DNA of 64,000 nucleotides from Halosimplex aquaticum (GCF_028747785.1 NZ_CP118158.1:1054001-1118000); one strand, 5' to 3'. Numbered from the stretch's first letter, positions 25,327 through 34,538 are shown. Numbers and translations: made by a program. The notes: a model not told the origin generated them from the letters alone.

Positions 25327-25344
25327 CTCGGCGGTCCCATCAAA
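25327..25344 (+). repeat. Right attachment site
   Basis: Exact 18-bp copy of the tRNA-Pro end (CTCGGCGGTCCCATCAAA). Flanks differ on both sides from the left copy, apart from a following CTTTC that is offset by one base. Confidence 0.85.
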
Positions 25345-25869
25345 GCTTTCACACCTCAAATAAGACCGGACAGCGGCAGGATCCTGTCTGTCAGCACTTC
25401 GACACCCCTTTTTCCATTCCCGTGTACTTTCGCTCGCGCTCGGGCTGAGATCCGACCTGCTGCCGTTTCCCATTCGGACAGTGTCTTCCCTGGGCCATCG
25501 GACTTTCACGAAGCCACGGCGTTATCGAGATCTCGTCCCCAGTCGATCGATGATTCTCAGTTGATTCCGGTCCTCTCCGCCATAGAATCTACTTCGATAC
25601 CACTCCGTGAGTATTCTCTGCAGGTCGAATCACAGTATCTTGATCGTTCATCATGTAATACCCCACACCTTCATCACCCTCTCGTCGGAACGGGGACCCC
25701 TTTCGTACCTTGAGGCCTCTGAGTACCCGTTTCAACTCTCTCGAACTGGCACCCAACCCCACCTGTCCGCCGTCATCTGGTAACTACTACGCTCGTATCA
25801 AGCAGTTAATTACAGCCAAAATCAGCGCACAGAAAGGAATATAAGAGGAAACTATGATCGACTGTAGGC
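25345..25869. other. Gene-free stretch right of the element
   Basis: No open frame with protein character and no strong repeats. It is somewhat less GC-rich than the surroundings. Near its end, GAATATAAG (about 25836-25845) is a TATA box for the next gene, about 25 bases before its ATG. Confidence 0.5.
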
Positions 25870-27273
25870 ATGGAGCAGGCAAAGTCGGCGGTCGGGATCT
25901 TCGTCGTGATGATCGCGGTCGGCGGCGCCTCGGCGGGCGTAGTCTCCGCGGACGGGGACGGACGCTCGCTGGCGATGGAACTCACATCGGAGACGAACGC
26001 GTTCGCCGCCGACACGGACGGCGACGGACTGGACGACAGCGAGGAGATCTCACGGGGCACTAACCCGCTCTCGTTGGACTCCGACGGCGACGGTATGGAC
26101 GACGGTCTGGAACTGAACCGCTACGGGACGGACCCCAATTCGATCGACTCAGACGGGGACAGGATCCCCGACGGGACGGAAATCGAGGACCACGGGACCG
26201 ACCCGACGGTCGCGGATACGGACGCTGACGGACTCGCGGACGGGACGGAGATTACCGAACACGAGACGGACCCGCTCGCGGCCGACTCCGACGGCGACGG
26301 ACTCGCGGACGGCACCGAAGTAGAAGAACTGGATTCGGACCCGGCCGCTGCGGACAGCGACGGTGACGGGCTGGCCGACGGCCGCGAGCGCGAGCTGGGG
26401 ACCGACCCGGGCGCCGCCGACTCCGACGACGACGGCCTGGACGACGGGGCGGAGATCGACGAGTACGACACCGATCCCGCCGCCGCTGACTCCGACGGCG
26501 ACGGGCTTGTCGACGGTCGCGAGCGCGGTGCGAACGCCGACCCGCTGGTCGCCGACACCGACGGTGACGGCGTCCCGGACGGCGAGGAAGTGAACGACTA
26601 CGGGTCGAAGCCGACCGCGACGGACAGCGACGGCGACGGCCTCTCTGACGGCGAGGAGGTCTCCGACGATCCGGCGATGGCCGAGGCCGACCCCGCTCGG
26701 TTCGACGTCTTCGTCGAACTCGACTACATGAGCGGGCGGAAGCCCTCCGCGGAGGCCATCGACATGGTCGTCGAGGAGTACGCCGACGCCCCCGTCGAGA
26801 ACCCGGACGGCTCGACGGGCATCTCGCTCCACGTCGACGTCGACGACGAGATCGCGCGATCGCCGACGACGAACCTCACCGAGCGCGGCCAGATCATGGC
26901 CGAGCACATGGACCACGACGGGAAGGGCTACCACTACGGCGTTTTCGCCGTCGATCCGTACCTCAACGGGCGCGACGTCGCTGGCTTCTCGTCTATCCGG
27001 AACAACAACGGGGCGATGGTGTGCAAAGCGCTCGATCCCCCGCTGTATCAGGCCAACCACTTCATGCACGAACTCGGCCACTCCGTCGGCCTCGGTCACG
27101 GCACGTACCGCGGGATCGACTCCGACGGCGTCCCCTACGGTGAGTACTCCAGCGTCATGAACTACAACAGCGGTCGCGAGGTGCTCGGGTACTCCGACGG
27201 CGACCCGTTCGACGACTGGCAGTACATCGAAGAGCACGTCTACACGCCGTCGGCGGAGGATATCGGCGAGTAA
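25870..27273 (+). CDS. Secreted calcium-repeat zinc metallopeptidase
   Basis: A 467-residue protein with a signal peptide (about 1-28, ending GVVSADG). About ten thrombospondin-type-3/EF-hand-like repeats follow from residue 38 to 275, each a D-x-D-x-D-G-(L/V)-x-D-G loop of about 22 residues, expected to bind Ca2+. The C-terminal domain holds HELGHSVGLGHG, a HExxHxxGxxH zincin site (His400, Glu401, His404, His410), and a methionine-turn candidate SSVMNYN. The protein is therefore likely an extracellular metzincin-type protease stabilised by calcium. It is transcribed from its own leaderless promoter and is the first chromosomal gene right of the element. Confidence 0.82.
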   Translation: MEQAKSAVGIFVVMIAVGGASAGVVSADGDGRSLAMELTSETNAFAADTDGDGLDDSEEISRGTNPLSLDSDGDGMDDGLELNRYGTDPNSIDSDGDRIPDGTEIEDHGTDPTVADTDADGLADGTEITEHETDPLAADSDGDGLADGTEVEELDSDPAAADSDGDGLADGRERELGTDPGAADSDDDGLDDGAEIDEYDTDPAAADSDGDGLVDGRERGANADPLVADTDGDGVPDGEEVNDYGSKPTATDSDGDGLSDGEEVSDDPAMAEADPARFDVFVELDYMSGRKPSAEAIDMVVEEYADAPVENPDGSTGISLHVDVDDEIARSPTTNLTERGQIMAEHMDHDGKGYHYGVFAVDPYLNGRDVAGFSSIRNNNGAMVCKALDPPLYQANHFMHELGHSVGLGHGTYRGIDSDGVPYGEYSSVMNYNSGREVLGYSDGDPFDDWQYIEEHVYTPSAEDIGE

Positions 27274-27366
27274 GGGATTGAACAGACGAGTAAGACCGCG
27301 ACAGCGATCCGGTGAGACAGCAAGCAGCGGCCGCGGCGACAGCAGCCCGCGGCCGTCTCGGCGACG

Positions 27367-28293
27367 TTAGTGAGTGGTCTCGGGGAGGTCGAACTCGGCG
27401 CGCTCGACGCCCCCGTCTCCGGTGCGCGCGAGCGAGACGAGCGACTCGGGCGTCTCGACGAGGACGGCCTGGCCGCCGTCCGCGGACCGGTTCGCGCGGA
27501 TGACGTTCTCGCAGACGACGTTGCCCTTCTGGACTGGTTCGTCCTGGCGCGTGTGCCCGACGATCTGCGGCTGGGCGTTGCCGGGGAGGAACTGGAAGTC
27601 CAGCCACGCGACGCCGGCGCCGAACCCGCGACCGCTCTGTCGGCCGAGTCCGAGGACTCGCCGGTAGTCGTCGACGAGGCGGCGCTGGGTGTCAGCGTCT
27701 TCGGACGCGCCGACGGTCTCGCGGAGTTCGAGTGCGGCGTCGACCAACCGGTCGTTGAGATCCGCGGCCTCGTAGTCGGTGACGAGGCCGGCGTGAGCGT
27801 AGGTGAAGTTGTATCCCTCGTACGCGGCGACCAGCCCGCCGCGTTCGACCGCTTCGCACAGCTGTCGCCGCTCGGCGTCGGTTCGCTGCCCGGAGAACCA
27901 CGCCTCCCAGTTGACGAGGTCGCGGAAGAGCACGCCCCACTCGTGGTTGCCGAGAGTCACGCGCACGTGGCCGGGCGGGGCCTCGCGGGCGAGGCGCTCG
28001 ACCAGTTCGATGACGCCCTCGTTGTCGGGGCCGCGGTCGACGAGGTCGCCGTTGACGACGAGGACCGACTCGTCGCCGGCGGCCCAGTGGAGCCGGCCCT
28101 CGTCGTCCGCCTCGACGAGCGGATCGTAGTCGGGATGGTCGCCGAGCGTCGTGAGGGCGCGTCGGGCGTCGCCGAGGTAGCCGTGGAGGTCGCTGACGCT
28201 GACTATCCGCGGAGCGTCGGCGTCGAGCCCGTCCACCCCGTCCCTGGCGTCGGTCGGCACTGCGTCGCTGTCGCCGGCACTGAGTTCTATCAT
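27367..28293 (-). CDS. Calcineurin-like metallophosphoesterase (Ser/Thr phosphatase type)
   Basis: A 308-residue phosphoesterase from ATG 28293. The metal-binding motifs of the PPP-like group are in order: SDLHGYLGD, NGDLVDRGPDN, VTLGNHEWG, and later HAG and GHT (VGHTRQ). These coordinate two metals in the active site. It could act on phosphoproteins or small nucleotides. The start is chosen at MIELSAGDSD because the 35 upstream codons are basic and atypical. It is divergent from uppS, and the two share about 140 bases of promoter region. Confidence 0.86.
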   Translation of the reverse strand: MIELSAGDSDAVPTDARDGVDGLDADAPRIVSVSDLHGYLGDARRALTTLGDHPDYDPLVEADDEGRLHWAAGDESVLVVNGDLVDRGPDNEGVIELVERLAREAPPGHVRVTLGNHEWGVLFRDLVNWEAWFSGQRTDAERRQLCEAVERGGLVAAYEGYNFTYAHAGLVTDYEAADLNDRLVDAALELRETVGASEDADTQRRLVDDYRRVLGLGRQSGRGFGAGVAWLDFQFLPGNAQPQIVGHTRQDEPVQKGNVVCENVIRANRSADGGQAVLVETPESLVSLARTGDGGVERAEFDLPETTH

Positions 28294-28431
28294 AGCAACT
28301 CTGTCATCTCTCGTTTTGAACGAGTGCCCGCTACGCTCGTAGCTGTCAAAATTGCTTCGGGTCGCTTCGCGGGTCGTCTGGGGGGTCGGCAAACACAAAA
28401 CTCATATCGTCGGCCTGAAAGAACTAAATAG

Positions 28432-29358
28432 ATGAAGCGAGTGCGGCAGTTGGCGTCCCGAGCCTACGAGCGACTGCTCGAATGGGAGCTGTCGGGGACT
28501 CCCAGTCACGTCGCCGTCATCCAGGACGGCAACCGCCGGTACGCACGGAACAACGGTGACGACGCCACCGACGGGCACCGCGCCGGCGCCCAGACGACCG
28601 AGCAGGTTCTGGAGTGGTGTCAGGAAGTCGGCGTCGACGAACTGACGCTGTACACCTTCTCGACGGAGAACTTCGACCGGCCCGAGGAGGAGAACGAAGC
28701 GCTGTTCGACCTGCTCTGCGAGAAGCTTCGGGAGTTCGCGGACGCCGACCGCGTCCACGACTCGGAGGTCCGCATCCGGGCCATCGGCGAGACCCACCGG
28801 CTGCCCGACCGGGTCCGCGAGGCGGTCGAGTACGCCGAGCGCCGGACCGCCGGCTACGACCAGCTTCACCTGAACATCGCCCTCGCGTACGGCGGTCGGG
28901 CGGAACTGCTCTCGGCCGCCCGGGACGTCGCTCGCGAGGTCGACGAGGGCGCCCTCGACCCCGACGCCATCGACGTCGAGACGGTCGAGGAGCGCCTCTA
29001 CAGGGGACCGAGCCGCGACGTCGATCTGATCGTCCGCACGGGCGGCGACGAGCGCACGTCCAACTTCCTGCCGTGGCACGCCAACGGCAACGAGGCGGCC
29101 GTCTACTTCTGTACCCCCTACTGGCCGGAGTTCCGGAAGGTCGACTTCCTGCGGTCGATCCGCACCTACGAACACCGCGAGGAGTCCTGGCGCAAGACCC
29201 GCGCCAGGCGAGCGCTGGCGCTCGTCAAGGCGCTGGGCGACGCCGAAGTCGGCGAAGCCCGCAGAGTCCTCAGCCGGTTCAAGGACGCGCTCCCCAGCGC
29301 CGAACGCCAGGCGATCGAAGAGGAGACCGACGCGGAACTCGAACACCCGGCCGACTGA
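28432..29358 (+). CDS. uppS: Cis-prenyltransferase, undecaprenyl diphosphate synthase family
   Basis: A 308-residue cis-prenyltransferase that elongates isoprenyl diphosphate for the dolichol-type lipid used in archaeal N-glycosylation. The catalytic DGN motif is present (HVAVIQDGNRRYAR), as are TLYTFSTENF and RTGGDERTSNFLPW. The C-terminal region has NEAAVYFCTPYWPEF where most homologs have a SELYF-type segment, and ends in a basic/acidic extension. The window carries a second, catalytically degenerate homolog at 53078, so this one may be the active half of a heteromeric enzyme. Confidence 0.93.
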   Translation: MKRVRQLASRAYERLLEWELSGTPSHVAVIQDGNRRYARNNGDDATDGHRAGAQTTEQVLEWCQEVGVDELTLYTFSTENFDRPEEENEALFDLLCEKLREFADADRVHDSEVRIRAIGETHRLPDRVREAVEYAERRTAGYDQLHLNIALAYGGRAELLSAARDVAREVDEGALDPDAIDVETVEERLYRGPSRDVDLIVRTGGDERTSNFLPWHANGNEAAVYFCTPYWPEFRKVDFLRSIRTYEHREESWRKTRARRALALVKALGDAEVGEARRVLSRFKDALPSAERQAIEEETDAELEHPAD

Positions 29359-29502
29359 CCCCGCGACGACGCCGGGCCGATCGTCGCGAGAACTCCGTTT
29401 CTTCCGTTTCCGTCCGGTTCGGTTCGTTCGGTGGCCGCTCTCGTGCCACGCGTGTACGCGTGACGATACGTTTAAGTCGGGTGCGGAGTGACATAGAGTA
29501 TC

Positions 29503-29820
29503 ATGGCACATTCGGGTTCCGACGCCGACGCGTTCGTGACGCGCGGGAGGCGCCCCCGGAGCGTCGCGCGGGCGAGTCGCCGGCTCGGGCTAGCGATGCT
29601 GGGGGCGGCCGGGCCGGCGATCCTCACCGCGTTTCTCGTCGCGGTGACTCGCGAGGGGACGGCCGGACCGGTGGCCTGGGTCGGCGAAGCGATGGCCACG
29701 CCGCTGCTGGGCGGCGAGGGGATCACGTGGGCGTTCCACGTCGCGGCGGTCACGGCGCTGGCCGGAGTCTGGGTCGTCGGCTTCGCGCTCGTCGTGGAGG
29801 GATACTTCGGCGTCGAGTAG
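29503..29820 (+). CDS. Small membrane protein, function unknown
   Basis: A 105-residue protein with a basic N terminus (RGRRPRSVARASRRLG) and two hydrophobic segments at about 28-48 and 75-98. A TATA-like CGTTTAAG about 30 bases before the ATG supports a leaderless transcript. No family recognised. The basic-then-hydrophobic start is inside-positive, with both ends likely cytoplasmic. Confidence 0.65.
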   Translation: MAHSGSDADAFVTRGRRPRSVARASRRLGLAMLGAAGPAILTAFLVAVTREGTAGPVAWVGEAMATPLLGGEGITWAFHVAAVTALAGVWVVGFALVVEGYFGVE

Positions 29821-29889
29821 TAGCACGGCGTCGAGAAGGGCCGAGGAACTCGTTTTGCGGACCTGTCCGTCACTCGTCGAGACACGCCG

Positions 29890-31047
29890 TCAGTCGTTGC
29901 CGCGCGCTTCGGGGGTCACGTCTGCGCGGCCGTCGGCCGCCGCGTCGCTGTCCTGGACGCGGAAGCCGCCGGCTTCGGGGCGAGCGGCGAGTTCTCGCTG
30001 CGGGAAGGGGATCTTGATGCCGTCCTCCTCGAAGGCGGCCTTCACCGAGGAGATGACCGCGGAGACGGCCTTCCACTTGCGCGGCGGCGTCGGGTGGTCG
30101 ATCCAGAAGCGCATCTCAAGGACGACCGCTGAGTCGCCGAACTCCTTCGGGAACACCTGCGGCGGCGGCGCGTCGACGACCTCCGGGAGCCCGGAGATGG
30201 TCTCGACGGCGACCTGCTTGGCGCGCTCGGGGTCGGCGGCGTAGTCGATGCTCACGTCGACACAGATCCGCAGGAGCCCCTTCTGGCTGCGGTTCGTGAT
30301 GGGCCGGTCGGAGACGCGGTCGTTGGGGATGATGACGAACTCGCCGTCGAAGTTCTCCAGGCGGGTGTTGAAGATGGTGATGTCGGTGACGATCCCCTCC
30401 TGGTCGCCGACCTGGACCCAGTCGCCGATGGTGAACGGCCGGGAGAACATGAGGACGAACCCGGCGATCAGCGACCCGAGCGTCTGGCGGGCGGCGAAGC
30501 CGACGACGATGCCGAGGAACCCGGCCCCGACGAGCAGGCCGCTCAGGTTCTGTCCCCAGACGCTGAGGATGACGAGGCCGGTGAATCCGAAGAGGACGAG
30601 CTGAGAGGTCCGGAGGACGATCTCCTCCTGGTGGTCGGTCATCCAGTCGGCCTGCCGGCCGAGGTTCGCGACGGCGTCTGAGAGGAATCGCGCGCCGGCG
30701 TACGCACTGAGCGCTATCAGGACGCTCGCGACCAGCCGACCGGCGGCCTTCGCCGGGGCGTCCAGTTCCTGGACGGTCTCGTCGATGTACGCGCCGTGGC
30801 CCCAGAGAACCAGCAGCGACAGTCCGCCCACGACGAGGAACCCGAGCTGGACCGCGCGCAACAGCGCCCCGCTGAGGGCCCACTGTAGTGTCGACTGCCG
30901 GGCCATGGCCGCGAGTCGGGGGAGGACGACCCAGCCGACGACAGCGAATACCGCGACGAGCAGCGCCGTCGCGCCCAGTCGACTCCCGAGCGTCTCGAAC
31001 CCGGCGAGGAACGCGCGGATCGACTCGACCGCCGTCGCCTGGAGCAT
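29890..31047 (-). CDS. mscS: MscS family mechanosensitive channel
   Basis: A 385-residue small-conductance mechanosensitive channel homolog that releases solutes on hypo-osmotic shock. It has four or five membrane helices in the first 200 residues. The pore helix/beta junction is LVGAGFLGIVVGFAARQTLG, followed by FSRPFTIGDWVQVG and the cytoplasmic beta domain with FNTRLENFDGEFVIIPNDRV. The ATG at 31047 starts a good amphipathic helix; the frame upstream is arginine-rich and not credible. The C-terminal tail (about 40 residues) is variable. Confidence 0.92.
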   Translation of the reverse strand: MLQATAVESIRAFLAGFETLGSRLGATALLVAVFAVVGWVVLPRLAAMARQSTLQWALSGALLRAVQLGFLVVGGLSLLVLWGHGAYIDETVQELDAPAKAAGRLVASVLIALSAYAGARFLSDAVANLGRQADWMTDHQEEIVLRTSQLVLFGFTGLVILSVWGQNLSGLLVGAGFLGIVVGFAARQTLGSLIAGFVLMFSRPFTIGDWVQVGDQEGIVTDITIFNTRLENFDGEFVIIPNDRVSDRPITNRSQKGLLRICVDVSIDYAADPERAKQVAVETISGLPEVVDAPPPQVFPKEFGDSAVVLEMRFWIDHPTPPRKWKAVSAVISSVKAAFEEDGIKIPFPQRELAARPEAGGFRVQDSDAAADGRADVTPEARGND

Positions 31048-31234
31048 ACCTGTCCCATCGTGAATCGATCGGCTTGGGCGTTGTGTTTGTTCAGGCCCCG
31101 AGCGAACGGCTCTCACGGCGGCCCGCAGCGGCCGTCCTGACCGACGAACACGCGCGCTGCACCGGCGAACACGCACGCCAAACCTACTTTACCGGTCCCG
31201 CCTGTTGACGTCCTATGGGTGTCTGTCTGTGGGA

Positions 31235-31771
31235 GTGACAGGTCAGGTGGCACGGTCCGCCAATCGACCGCTCGGCGCGGGCGTGGCCTTCGCAGCGTCG
31301 GCGCTGTTGTACACGGCCGCGTACGTTCGATTCGTCAGTCCGTACGGCCTCTTCGTCGTGTCGGCGTCGGTGTTGGTCGTCTCCGCGTCCGTCGCGGCGT
31401 TCTGTTCGGGGGCGATCGTCTGGCGCTACCCGCTCTCGTGGACCGCCGAGCGGACGTACCGCGGGCACGCGCTGGCCGGGTTCCTCGTCGGAGTCATGAC
31501 GCTCGTACTCGCGCCCCCGCTCGCCGTGCTCGGGATGATGTCGCCGCTGGTCACCAGCTGGCCGCCAGACGTCTCGCTCATCACGCCGCTGCTGATCGCG
31601 GGAACCCTGCTATCGGCCGTCGCGTACGGGATGGTCGGGACGGTCATCGCCCTCGTCGCGACGGCGGGGACGCCCGTCGTCGTCACAACCTTCACCGGCC
31701 TCGGCCTCGGCTATCTCCGGCGTCGATACGACGGCCCCGTCACTGCGTCCGGGGGTGAGGCAAGTGCCTGA
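31235..31771 (+). CDS. Membrane protein with four helices, function unknown
   Basis: About 178 residues with hydrophobic segments near 15-32, 40-62, 85-108 and 120-165. No family recognised. The start is ambiguous among GTG codons at 31229, 31235 and 31247 and a TTG at 31205; a TATA-like TACTTTA at about 31175 favours one near 31205-31235. The stop overlaps the GTG of the following truncated methyltransferase gene. Confidence 0.6.
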   Translation: MTGQVARSANRPLGAGVAFAASALLYTAAYVRFVSPYGLFVVSASVLVVSASVAAFCSGAIVWRYPLSWTAERTYRGHALAGFLVGVMTLVLAPPLAVLGMMSPLVTSWPPDVSLITPLLIAGTLLSAVAYGMVGTVIALVATAGTPVVVTTFTGLGLGYLRRRYDGPVTASGGEASA

Positions 31772-32213
31772 GCCCCAAGACGCCGATCACCTGTTCGACC
31801 TCGGGTTCGGGTTCATGGCCTCGCGCGCGCTCGCCGCGGCCGTCGAACTCGGCGTGTTCGCCGAACTCGCCGCGGAGCCGCTGTCCCGGGACGCGCTCGC
31901 CGATCGGACCGGCGTGGCCGACCGCGGCGCGGCGGACTTCTTCGACGCCCTCGTCGCGCTCGACCTCCTCGAACGGGTCGCCGACGCGCTGGCCGGCGGC
32001 GGCCGACTCGTGGTCTACGGGACGATCGTCGACGACGACCGCCGGGAGAACGCTCACGCGCTCCTGATGAGCCTGAACATGCTCGTGACGATGGACGGCG
32101 GCCGCGGATACACCTTCGCGGAGTGCGAGTCGTGGCTCGACGAGGCCGGATTCTCGGAGACTCGGCGGGCGGACCTGCCCGGCCCCGATTCGCTGATCGT
32201 CGCCGAACGGTGA
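31764..32213 (+). pseudogene. O-methyltransferase with the SAM-binding core deleted
   Basis: The frame encodes about 149 residues. Residues 1-70 match the N-terminal dimerisation/winged-helix domain of acetylserotonin-type O-methyltransferases (LGFGFMASRALAAAVELGVF ... FFDALVALDLLERV). Residues 73-149 match the last part (ALAGGGRLVVYGTIVDDDRR, ENAHALLMSLNML, GPDSLIVAER). The roughly 180-residue middle, including the SAM-binding glycine loop, is absent without a frameshift. The product could not methylate by itself. It is either an in-frame deletion relic or a repurposed small protein. A GTG at 31755 is an alternative start. Confidence 0.7.
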
Positions 32214-32269
32214 GGCCCAGATGGGAAGGGACCACCAGCACTTTCACGATCCGCTGACAGTACTCACTC

Positions 32270-32788
32270 ATGGGGTTCCCGACCGATAGATCGGCCGTCG
32301 TGCGCCGACTGGGCGAGCGCGCGGACGAACCCGCGACCGCCGCCGGCGTCGTCGGCACGACGGCGCTGGCGTTCAGCGGGCTCTACTACGGGAACATGGT
32401 CCTCGGCCACTGGGGATCAGTCGCTGCGGGGGAGTACGAGGCGGTGGCCGGACTGACGGCGCTGTTCCTGCTGACCGTCACGAACGCCGCCGTCGTCACC
32501 TGGCTCGTCTGGTCGAGTCGCGACCTCTCGGACGAGTGGGGGTACCGGCGCGGAGCGGCGACCGGACTGCTCGTCGGCGTCGCCTCGCACCTGACCCTCG
32601 GCCTCGTCGTGGTCGCGTGGAGCCTGCTCGCCGGCCGCGCGTCGATGACGACAGGACTCTCCGCCGTCCCCTCGTACTTCCTGATCGTCTTCGCCAGCGT
32701 CGTCTTCACGGCCGGCGTCCCGCTCGTTCTGAGCGTCGGGTCCGCGCTCGCACTCACGCACTGCCGGAAGCGGGTACGAGCGGATTAG
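32270..32788 (+). CDS. Membrane protein with four helices, function unknown
   Basis: A 172-residue protein with hydrophobic segments near 24-44, 60-82, 100-125 and 135-160, joined by short charged loops (SSRDLSDEWGYRRG). The N terminus is soluble and charged. Not recognised. It stands alone between the decayed methyltransferase and a soluble hypothetical. Confidence 0.65.
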   Translation: MGFPTDRSAVVRRLGERADEPATAAGVVGTTALAFSGLYYGNMVLGHWGSVAAGEYEAVAGLTALFLLTVTNAAVVTWLVWSSRDLSDEWGYRRGAATGLLVGVASHLTLGLVVVAWSLLAGRASMTTGLSAVPSYFLIVFASVVFTAGVPLVLSVGSALALTHCRKRVRAD

Positions 32789-32880
32789 GCGCCCGATATC
32801 GGCCGTTTCATTCACGTCTGCGCTCCGAGTACGACCGGGGAGAGCCAGACGCTTTTCCACGTGAGGCACCAACTGTGGGT

Positions 32881-33837
32881 ATGTCATTCGACGACCGATG
32901 GCGGCGGCTCCGCGAACGCTGCGACTCGCTGGAACCCGACGCGGTCCTGGTGACGCCGGGGGACGAACGGGTGTTCGCGGTCGACCGCACAGACGACGAG
33001 GGGATCTTCGTCACGTTCCGCGAGGGGCGCGAGCGGACGCTCCGGCGCGACCAGTTCGAGACGCTCGCGGACCGCGTCGCGGACGACCCGCTCGAACTCG
33101 ACTCGCTCCCGCCCGGCGTCGGTCCGTACGTGGCCGTCCTGTCGCTCGCGCCGGGGTTCGTCGTCGAAGGCGGCGCGTTCCGAACGACGGACGAAGCGAG
33201 CGACGCGGGCGATATCGGCCGCGAAACCGGCGGCGAGTACGACAGCCCGTTCGTCCGATCGCGGTGGGACGTGCGCCGGCCGCCCGAGTCGGTCCACGAC
33301 GACGCGCTGTTGCTCGCCGACTGGCTGGAGCGCCACGACGCGACCGACCTGGGTACGCTGTCGTCCGCCGACGCCGTCGACCTGTACGTCCTCCTCTCGG
33401 ACGTCCAGCGGGGCGCGGACGACCTGCGCCGGGACGTCGGCGACGAACTCCTCGACTACGTCGGCCCCGAGGGGCGACTCAGCGGGCAGTTCGGCACGAT
33501 CACCCGGACCCACCGGAAGCGCCGCCAGCTGAAAGACGACGAGGCGATCTTCGACCGTCTCGACGAGGCGGACGTGCCCCGCGAGTGGGTCCTCGGCGTC
33601 GACCCCGACAAACTCGACGTGGTCGTCGCCACGACGGACGTCGGGGAGGACGAGGTGTACGATATCCACGACCAGTACTACGTCCAGAAGACGGGCGTCG
33701 ACTCCGGGGAGAAGCGCACCCGCCTCCGCGGACTCAGGGACCGCCTTGAGGAACTCGACGACGACGAGGCCGACGAGATCCGCGAGGAGATAGACCACCT
33801 CGAAGGCAGGATCGACGACCTGCTGGCCGCGGGGTGA
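32881..33837 (+). CDS. Conserved-looking soluble protein, function unknown
   Basis: A 318-residue acidic protein from ATG 32881 (MSFDDRWRRLRERCDSLEPD). The N-terminal 70 residues look like a small beta-rich domain (DAVLVTPGDERVFAVDRTDD then GIFVTFREGRERTLRRDQFE). The middle is helical. The end is a predicted coiled coil (RLRGLRDRLEELDDDEADEI to HLEGRIDDLLAAG). I do not recognise the family. Its stop overlaps the start of a phosphoesterase gene (GGTGA), so the two are probably co-translated and may function together. Confidence 0.75.
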   Translation: MSFDDRWRRLRERCDSLEPDAVLVTPGDERVFAVDRTDDEGIFVTFREGRERTLRRDQFETLADRVADDPLELDSLPPGVGPYVAVLSLAPGFVVEGGAFRTTDEASDAGDIGRETGGEYDSPFVRSRWDVRRPPESVHDDALLLADWLERHDATDLGTLSSADAVDLYVLLSDVQRGADDLRRDVGDELLDYVGPEGRLSGQFGTITRTHRKRRQLKDDEAIFDRLDEADVPREWVLGVDPDKLDVVVATTDVGEDEVYDIHDQYYVQKTGVDSGEKRTRLRGLRDRLEELDDDEADEIREEIDHLEGRIDDLLAAG

Positions 33838-34517
33838 CCGCCGTGCTCGTCTTCGGCGACGCCCACGCCGCCGATCCCGACAACCGCCGGTACCTGCTCG
33901 CCGCCTACGAAGCGGGCGACGCCGACCGCGCGCTCCACGTCGGTGACCTGGAGCACTACGACCTGCCTGTCCCCACGTGGTTCGTCGCGGGGAACAACGA
34001 GGACTTCGACGTGATCGACTCGCTGCGAGCGACCGCTTCGGACGGCAACGAACGCGAAAGCGTCGACGGCGGCGTCCGGAACGTTCACTTGCTCGCCGGC
34101 CAACTCGCCGAGGTCGATGGCCTGACGGTACTCGGGCTCTCCGGCAACTTCGCGCCGACGAAGTACGACTGCGACCGCGGCGACCTCACCGGCGGCCGGC
34201 GCCGTCACTTCACACGCGCGGACGTCGAGCGCGCTATCGACAGCGGACGCGACGCCGACGTCGACGTGCTCCTGACGCACGAGGCGCCACACGGCCTCAT
34301 CAGCTACGGCTACGACCCGGGGAGCGATCCGGTCGACGAACTGATCGACGCCGTCGAGCCGGCGCTGTGTCTCGTCGGCCACCACCACCGCCACGCCGAG
34401 ACGACTATCGGGGAGAGTCGCGTGGTCGCGCTGGCGCCGGTGTGGGAATCGTACTACGACCTCGACACGGCGACGCTCGCGCTGGAGCGGTTCGAGACGC
34501 CGGACGAACGCGAGTGA
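33834..34517 (+). CDS. Calcineurin-like metallophosphoesterase (YfcE/MJ0936-like)
   Basis: A 227-residue phosphoesterase with the compact YfcE-type motif order: VFGDAHA, HVGDLEHYD, VAGNNEDFD and later THEAPHG and GHHHRH. Two divalent metals should be bound; the natural substrate is unknown. The GTG start overlaps the previous stop by four bases. An in-frame GTG nine bases further is an alternative. It converges on pdxS. Confidence 0.88.
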   Translation: MTAVLVFGDAHAADPDNRRYLLAAYEAGDADRALHVGDLEHYDLPVPTWFVAGNNEDFDVIDSLRATASDGNERESVDGGVRNVHLLAGQLAEVDGLTVLGLSGNFAPTKYDCDRGDLTGGRRRHFTRADVERAIDSGRDADVDVLLTHEAPHGLISYGYDPGSDPVDELIDAVEPALCLVGHHHRHAETTIGESRVVALAPVWESYYDLDTATLALERFETPDERE

Positions 34518-34538
34518 GAAGTTCCGAGAGTCGCCCGC

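Larger units (their letters stand above)
17881..25344 (+). mobile_element. Integrated plasmid/provirus-like element in tRNA-Pro
   Basis: About 7.46 kb between exact 18-bp direct repeats. It encodes three small overlapping genes, a HUH-type replication protein preceded by a hairpin-dense region, AT-rich cargo genes, a PhiH-like winged-helix repressor, and an integrase operon abutting the right repeat. I see no capsid, spike or membrane-fusion genes of pleolipoviruses, so an integrated rolling-circle plasmid or a virus-derived satellite fits best. The tRNA-targeting integrase resembles the type found with SNJ2-like elements. Confidence 0.85.

Noticed and set aside
17881..25344. Complete pleolipovirus provirus
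   Set aside because: No spike, internal membrane protein or NTPase gene could be found among the genes, so only replication, regulation and integration functions are supported.
23953..25509. A 518-codon minus-strand frame over the integrase
   Set aside because: It is arginine- and valine-rich without motifs, and the plus-strand integrase with intact R-HxxR-Y explains the region.
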